From Phaeosaccion multiseriatum (Eukaryota; Ochrophyta, other classes), in the NCBI GenBank assembly GCA_965112735.1, contig OZ218959.1:2170001-2234000 (forward strand): DNA of 64,000 bases, written 5' to 3'. Shown piece by piece: positions 59,415-64,000 of the stretch. A program made the translations under genes and the position numbers. Every line of letters starts with the position of its first letter. Position 1 is the first letter of the stretch. Below the pieces are notes generated by a model. That model saw only the letters and a list, made by a program, of their open reading frames with translations. It was not told the origin of the DNA and ran no database searches.

Positions 59415-60562
59415 GTTTGGTGCTGTGTGCGGTAGTGGCAGCGAGGCGCAGATTTAAAGTGCTTAAATCTGCGGTAACCTGTCAAGGAAGAGGAGAGGGG
59501 AAGGGGGGGGGGTAGGGTAGGGGGAGAGAAAGAAACTGTTGAGCAGGAAGGAGTGTGGGGGAAAGGAGAGAGGAGGGATCCTGCGTCTCATGGGTTGGGA
59601 GCGCTCCGCGCACACAAGAGTCTGAGTCTCAAATCACTATCTGTCCAGGCATCGTGGGATATTCCCTTGTCCTTGTCTGCCCCCCCTACCCTCTTTCCTT
59701 TGCCTCCTCCAATCCTCCCCCCCTGTGCTGTCTTTCCTGACGCGTATCGCTGGGACTGCTCAGGGCGTCGCTCAGGGCGTCGTATTCCTCTTCAAGCCCT
59801 CGCATCACAAGGGGTCCTGTTGTCGCTTTATCGCTGTTACTCTCTTCCTTCCCTGAGGCTCACCTGACTGTCAAACACACACGAGAGCTGTGGCGCCACA
59901 AAAGGGGCAGCCCTCGTGCCCATATGCCTTAACCCTACTTTTAAAGTAGATCGATTTTCAGTTGACCCCAAAACCCCCTCTCCCCAATCCAATCCACTTT
60001 ACACAATACCTTTCGTTCACGAACAACACAGTCAATCACTACAGCAGGTATGAGGAAGGGGGGGGCTCGAGTGATGCCTGCATCGTCGCTAATGACACCA
60101 ACTTGTTCAAGGAAGAAGCACGTGCCCCATTGCAACAGAAAATATGTTGGAACGAGCTGGGTTGAAGTAGTGCCCTTCGTGGGGGAGTAGATGCAGCAGC
60201 GACGCTCAACTGCAGAGCCTCGTGTGTGTAGGAACTGCAGTCCACTTTCCGACTCAGTGTATTCGGGCAGCCGCTGCGGTAGACGCTGGGGCCGGGGTGA
60301 GAGACGGCGAAAGAAAGGAACTTTCTCGCCTCTTTCCTCGCTTACGTGCTCCTACTCTCTCTTGTTGTGTGGCATCTGTCGAATACTGCTCCTCTCCCAC
60401 GGCCACGACGCCGCCCCCAACTCAGCTTTGCGCCCTCTAAGCTCTCCGCCCTTGTTCCCTTGGCTGCAGGCGCATACATAAAAGGAAAAGACGGGAGAAA
60501 ATCTTGCCGAACAGTCTTTCCGCCGTCCTTCGTAAGTAAGCCAAGCCAAGCACCTGAGCAGC
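59415..60562. promoter_or_regulatory. Upstream region of RPS20 and of the NWG-motif gene
   Basis: 1.15 kb between divergent starts. Seen: a palindromic TTTAAAGTGCTTAAA at 59454-59468 close to the RPS20 ATG, a doubled GCTCAGGGCGTC at 59757-59780, and TTTTAAAGTAGATCGATTTTCAG at 59939-59961. The right-hand part probably holds the 5' UTR of the downstream gene. Confidence 0.45.
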
Positions 60563-61451
60563 ATGCAGAGCGCAAGCCCCAGCACCAAAGGGAACGAGGC
60601 GGAGGCCAGGCACGTGAGCAAGGAAGACAACGCGAGGGGCAACGAGCGTCGCATCGCCCACCACAAGTCCATCCCGCACGGCGGGAACAAAAGCACCAAG
60701 AACGAGAGGAAGAGCCATAAGAGTGCGCCCGGTGCGGGGAATGCCGTCAGGCCAAAGGTGAGTGAGGGAAGTGGGTTGGAGTGTGGGCTTTTGTCTTTCG
60801 GTTGAATGGGGGGAGACCGAGAGGGAAGGGGGAGGGAAGAGGATCGGGGGGAAGGGCGCTCGAACCCGTCCATCCTTGGTTGCGAGGGGGCAAAGAAGCG
60901 GGCGGAGCTCATGGTAAATGATGGGATTATTATTATTCCATACGCACGCGATACTTTGATTTTGACACTCGCTCCCACCACCTCTGCCGGCGCTGCTGAT
61001 GCTGATGCTTTGCCCTCCATTGTGCCCATTTGCAGAGGAACGGCTCCGGTGCGTACAACTGGGGCTCCACCGCCGACGAGCCCGATGCGGAAATGGAGGG
61101 GCAGCTAGACGCGCAGAGGGAGCTCAAGGCGGTAAGTGTAATGTCGCTTGGCTTTGGCTTTCGTTGGTGCTGTGCCGTTGTGCTCTCCTGCTCCTCCTCC
61201 TCCTCCTCCTCCTCCTCCTCTCGTCGTTGTTGATGTATGATTTCTATTTCAGAGGGGGAGGGTGGGGGGTGGTTGGGGCTTCGGTTGCTGGGCGTTGGCT
61301 TTTGACTTGGTAGAGAGCTGTCCGGTGTGAGGCAGCTAGCGTGTTTGTTGTAGGTGCGGCCTTTCGGGTATGGCCTTTCGGCTTTCTCTCATCATTGTGC
61401 CCCCAACTGTCTTTCATTCCGTGGTTTGTGATGACACAACAGGAAGCGTGA
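60563..61451 (+). CDS. Small basic protein with NWG motif, HABP4/SERBP1-like (about 99 residues)
   Basis: Exons 60563-60757 and 61036-61131, plus a proposed terminal exon coding only Glu-Ala-stop at 61443-61451, reached through the acceptor ACAACAG. The protein is rich in Lys, Arg, His and Asn (KSTKNERKSHKS) and then reads RNGSGAYNWGSTADE. A K/R-x-G-x-G-x-x-NWG segment of this kind occurs in the HABP4/PAI-RBP1 (SERBP1/Stm1) family, whose members bind mRNA and dormant ribosomes; that link is by motif only. If the last splice is not used, translation would read into the GTAAGT donor and stop later. The 3' part is acidic. Moderate confidence as a gene, low for function. Confidence 0.6.
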
Positions 61452-61968
61452 AGGATTCACGTCACGAATGTACCTAAGAGAGGACGAGGAGGGAAGCATA
61501 TTTATGTTTGTATCGATGGGGGAAGAGGGGGTGGGATGGAATCACGGAGGCAAGATGAGAGACGGCTTAGGCCCTCCTAACAGAAGGGGGGTTACTTGAC
61601 GTACATACGAGTGGGGCATAAGAAGCTCGCTCAGCGGTGAAAGCTGTGCAAAGAGGGGGCAAGGGAAGGGAAGGGAAGGGAAGGGAATATCAAAGGGGAG
61701 GGTCATTACATGAAAATAATGTTTAAACAGGGAGAATGCTTTATACATGAGTGAACTTTATGTCTACGTAGAGTCTGCGAGGCTGACGGGGCCTTCGTCG
61801 GCCCCTGACAAGGTTCTGAGGCGACACAGGCAGGCCACAACCTGGAACCTGGCTGGCCCGCTGGCGAGGCTTGGCAGAGCTGCCTTCGCCCTCATCATTG
61901 CCTTATTACTAAGGAGGGGCGTCACCACGAACTGGCTGGTGTCGAGGGTTGTCAACGAATCGCAGACA
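61452..61968. other. 3' flank of the NWG-motif gene
   Basis: No convincing gene. A GGGAA run is at 61664-61688. The open frame from 61747 runs into the inverted-repeat element and is probably fortuitous. Confidence 0.55.
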
Positions 61969-62250
61969 TCGGCTCCAGGCGAGGTTTCTCGGGCTTTAGG
62001 CTTCTGGGCCGTAGCCCCCTCCAGGCTTCGGGCTTCTGGCCGCAGGCCAGCGCAGGCTTCTGGCCGCAGCCAGGCCAGTGGTCAGGCTTCAGGCTTCTCA
62101 GGCTGGGAGAAAAATGGGGGACTTGGCAGGCTTTTCGCTACTTTCTGCAGGCTTCTGGCCGCAGGCCAACCGTAGGCTTCTTACTTTCGGCCGCAGGCCG
62201 CCGCAGGCTTCTGCTTTATCGGGGGCCCGAGAAACCTCGCCTGGAGCCGA
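61969..62250. mobile_element. 282-bp terminal-inverted-repeat element (MITE-like), apparently non-autonomous
   Basis: The left end (61969-61994) begins TCGGCTCCAGGCGAGG and is the exact 26-base reverse complement of the right end (62225-62250). The element is flanked on both sides by CAGACA (61963-61968 and 62251-62256), which looks like a 6-bp target-site duplication. Inside are repeated CAGGCTTCTGGCCGCAGG-like units (about five, e.g. 62031-62048, 62053-62070, 62148-62167, 62189-62213). There is no transposase frame. Structure fits a miniature inverted-repeat transposable element. The superfamily is not assigned, since a 6-bp duplication fits only a few uncommon DNA-transposon families. Confidence 0.8.
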
Positions 62251-62256
62251 CAGACA

Positions 62257-62558
62257 CAAAATCGAACAAAAGTCAGCCATCCAGTCAATGGCGACCGCCC
62301 TCCATACAACCAACTCGTTACTCTGGCGTTTTCAATTCCTGCTTTGCCCCCTCCTTTTGTGTGTTGATTTCCCGGACCAACTTTTTTCGTGGGTAATTAT
62401 CAAGGACAGGGACACGCTTGTTGAGGAGTGTAGCGCCACTGCAAGGCTCACGAGGAAAGTTGGGCGTTTCTCTGGAAGGCTTAAGGGGCAAGAGAGGTAG
62501 AAGGGTGAGAGGAGAGAACACGAGCGGCGCAGCACGTTTGTTTGTTTGCTTGTTTGAT
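62257..62558. promoter_or_regulatory. Upstream region of the amino-acid transporter gene
   Basis: About 300 bp between the inverted-repeat element and the proposed ATG. GTTT units sit at 62537-62554 directly before the start. No element recognised; the element at 61969-62250 ends within promoter distance. Confidence 0.4.
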
Positions 62559-63286
62559 ATGTGTCGATCTCCGTCTGTGCCGCAAGTCGGGGCGGCATCT
62601 GCTCGAGTAATGTCTGTGATAGGTCTTATGTGGGCGTCCGCGGCAGCATTGCCCAACGTCCAAGTAGAAGCAGCAGTAGTGGCAGCAGTGGGTGAGGCAA
62701 AGCCTTGGAGGCAAGAGAACAGAGGGACTGTGCAAGCTTGGCAGAGGAGTGGGCGGGGTAAGAGCGAGCGAGTCTTTCCTGTATGGGGTGGGCGGCGGGT
62801 ATATCCTGGTCGGGGTGCAGCAAGGAAAGATCAGCGGCAACAGCAGCAGCAACAGTCGCGAGCAAGTTCGGGAGCGACGAAGCGGAGGAGGACGAGAGCG
62901 AGGAGCGTGGTCTCGGAGGGCGAAGCAACGAGGGAGACGGGGAACGATCAACCGCAGGGGCAGCCACAGGGGGTCCAAGAAGAAGAGCAACAAGAAGGAC
63001 AAGAGCAGAGCCGCCGAGTAGTACAACAGCCTAGTGACCATGCCTACACCCTGGCTCAAAGCCTCCGGGGGGGGAAGAGTGATTTCTTGTGGTTCTGGCG
63101 GAGCAGCAACCCCAAGAGCTCCGTGGCCACCTCCATTTTCAACCTCGTCAACAATGTGGCGGGGGCAGGCATGCTCACTCTCTCTGCAGGTGCGAAGCTT
63201 GCTGCTTGTGGCAAGGGGAGAGAAGAGCAGAACAGAACGTATACACAGATATAGGTGGAAGTGAGTTGGGCGGGCGGGCGGGCGGG

Positions 63287-63345
<59 letters not shown>

Positions 63346-64000
63346 GATGTTTTCGTTGTTTGTTGTTGTTGTTGTTCGTGTGGGGTGATGGTGGTGGTGT
63401 TCCACACTCTCATCTGCTGTCGTCTCTCGGGCCGTCCGTTTTTTTCAAAGCCCTCGCAAGCCAAATGCATGTCGTACATGCTCAACCAAAACCCACACTG
63501 ACCCTCCAGCCCACTCACCCATCATCAACCCCCCATCCTCCTTACTCCCTCTGTACTGCCTACCACCCACTCACCAGGCATGGCGGCAGGCACCGGCCCT
63601 CTTGCTGCACTTTGCATCTGCGTGTTCCTCGGCGTCGCCAGTGCGTACACATTCAGCCTAGTGGGGTACACCTGCCACGCCACAGGGCACAAGTCCTTCC
63701 AGAGGATGTGGGCACACGCGTTGGGCCGCAGGTACGGGGGGGTCGCAAGCAGGATGGCAGTGGATGGGGTGTCTGTGTGTGTGTGTGGGGGGGGGGGGGG
63801 GGGGGGTAAAGCGACGAATCAATGAAGAGGGGCCCCTGTCTGTCTTGGGATGACAACGTCGAGCGGATCAACCAACCAGCCACCAAACCAACTAACCAAC
63901 CAAGCAACCAACCAAGCCAACTCTCCCTCCCTTCCTCCCTCCCTCCCTCCCTCCCTCCCTCCCTGCCCTCAGGTCTGCCTGGGCCCTGGAGCTGGGCATA
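62559..64000 (+). CDS. Amino-acid/auxin permease-type transporter (AAAP/SLC38-like), 5' part (runs off the right edge)
   Basis: Proton- or sodium-coupled amino-acid transport across a membrane, by family. Exons: 62559-63189, 63578-63731, 63973 onward. The first 190 residues are hydrophilic, with Gln-rich and basic stretches; a mildly hydrophobic N-terminal piece (VMSVIGLMWASAAALPN) could be a signal. The membrane domain then begins with the family signature NPKSSVATSIFNLVNNVAGAG MLTLSAG (first helix, residues near 190-212), continuing GMAAGTGPLAALCICVFLGVASAYTFSLVGY (second helix) and SFQRMWAHALGRRSAWALELGI. Remaining helices are outside the window. Start chosen as the first ATG of the frame downstream of the element; an upstream in-frame start is possible. 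Confidence 0.8.
63285..63378 (+). repeat. (GTT)n array in intron 1 of the transporter gene
   Basis: About 28 GTT units with two interruptions. A 19-base G run lies in the next intron (63787-63806). Confidence 0.93.

Noticed and set aside
61747-62175. Open frame of 142 codons entering the inverted-repeat element
   Set aside because: Half of it is element sequence of repeated GGCTTCTGGCCGC units; no recognisable protein and no codon-level support.

Overview
This is nuclear DNA of a photosynthetic eukaryote. Every long gene but one is split by GT..AG introns, and protein homology continues in frame across each proposed junction. Exons are GC-rich and introns are unusually rich in simple repeats. 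A ferredoxin-nitrite reductase begins with a hydrophobic signal followed by ADA|FTATP, and a pentatricopeptide protein carries AEA|FLVSP. This signal-plus-phenylalanine (ASAFAP-type) pattern is known from algae with a complex red plastid (stramenopile, cryptophyte or haptophyte type). I infer such an alga, plausibly a stramenopile; the species cannot be named from the window.

Layout. 1-3316 (-): 5' part of an ATRX/ARIP4-like SNF2 protein, running off the left edge. 3639-12036 (+): four-PH-domain scaffold with a PDZ-like segment and a C-terminal EF-hand. 13332-14501 (-): intronless FNIP/leucine-rich-repeat protein. 15076-18320 (+): IMP dehydrogenase. 19130-21576 (-): ribonucleotide reductase small subunit. 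22838-25005 (-): plastid nitrite reductase. 25383-43807 (+): a 33-exon gene for a coiled-coil protein of about 2,583 residues that I do not recognise. 44769-46633 (-): KDEL receptor. 47051-50467 (+): NPRL2 (GATOR1 subunit). 51564-55770 (-): pentatricopeptide-repeat protein. 56095-57335 (+): UBE2J-type ubiquitin-conjugating enzyme. 58251-59414 (-): ribosomal protein uS10/RPS20. 60563-61451 (+): small basic protein with an NWG motif like HABP4/SERBP1 proteins. 62559-64000 (+): start of an amino-acid transporter, running off the right edge.

Six of the gene boundaries are divergent pairs; five have gaps of 322-574 bp and one of 1.15 kb, so shared promoters are likely. Functionally the genes are housekeeping: purine and deoxynucleotide synthesis (IMPDH, RNR), nitrogen assimilation and sensing (NiR, NPRL2, amino-acid permease), ER quality control (KDELR, UBE2J), translation and organelle RNA handling. 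They are neighbours, not an operon.

The most unusual content is non-coding or repeated. (1) An 11-mer, GTATCACCAAC, occurs exactly 14 times, sense in introns and mostly antisense in exons. (2) A complete-looking 282-bp terminal-inverted-repeat element with 26-bp perfect ends and a 6-bp flanking direct repeat lies at 61969-62250. (3) Many introns have microsatellites abutting their splice sites, and several pair a purine-rich 5' half with a complementary pyrimidine-rich 3' half. (4) Introns carry duplicated copies of exon ends. (5) There are interstitial telomere-like arrays. All exon limits were derived by hand from splice consensus, frame and homology; no alignment or search was run.
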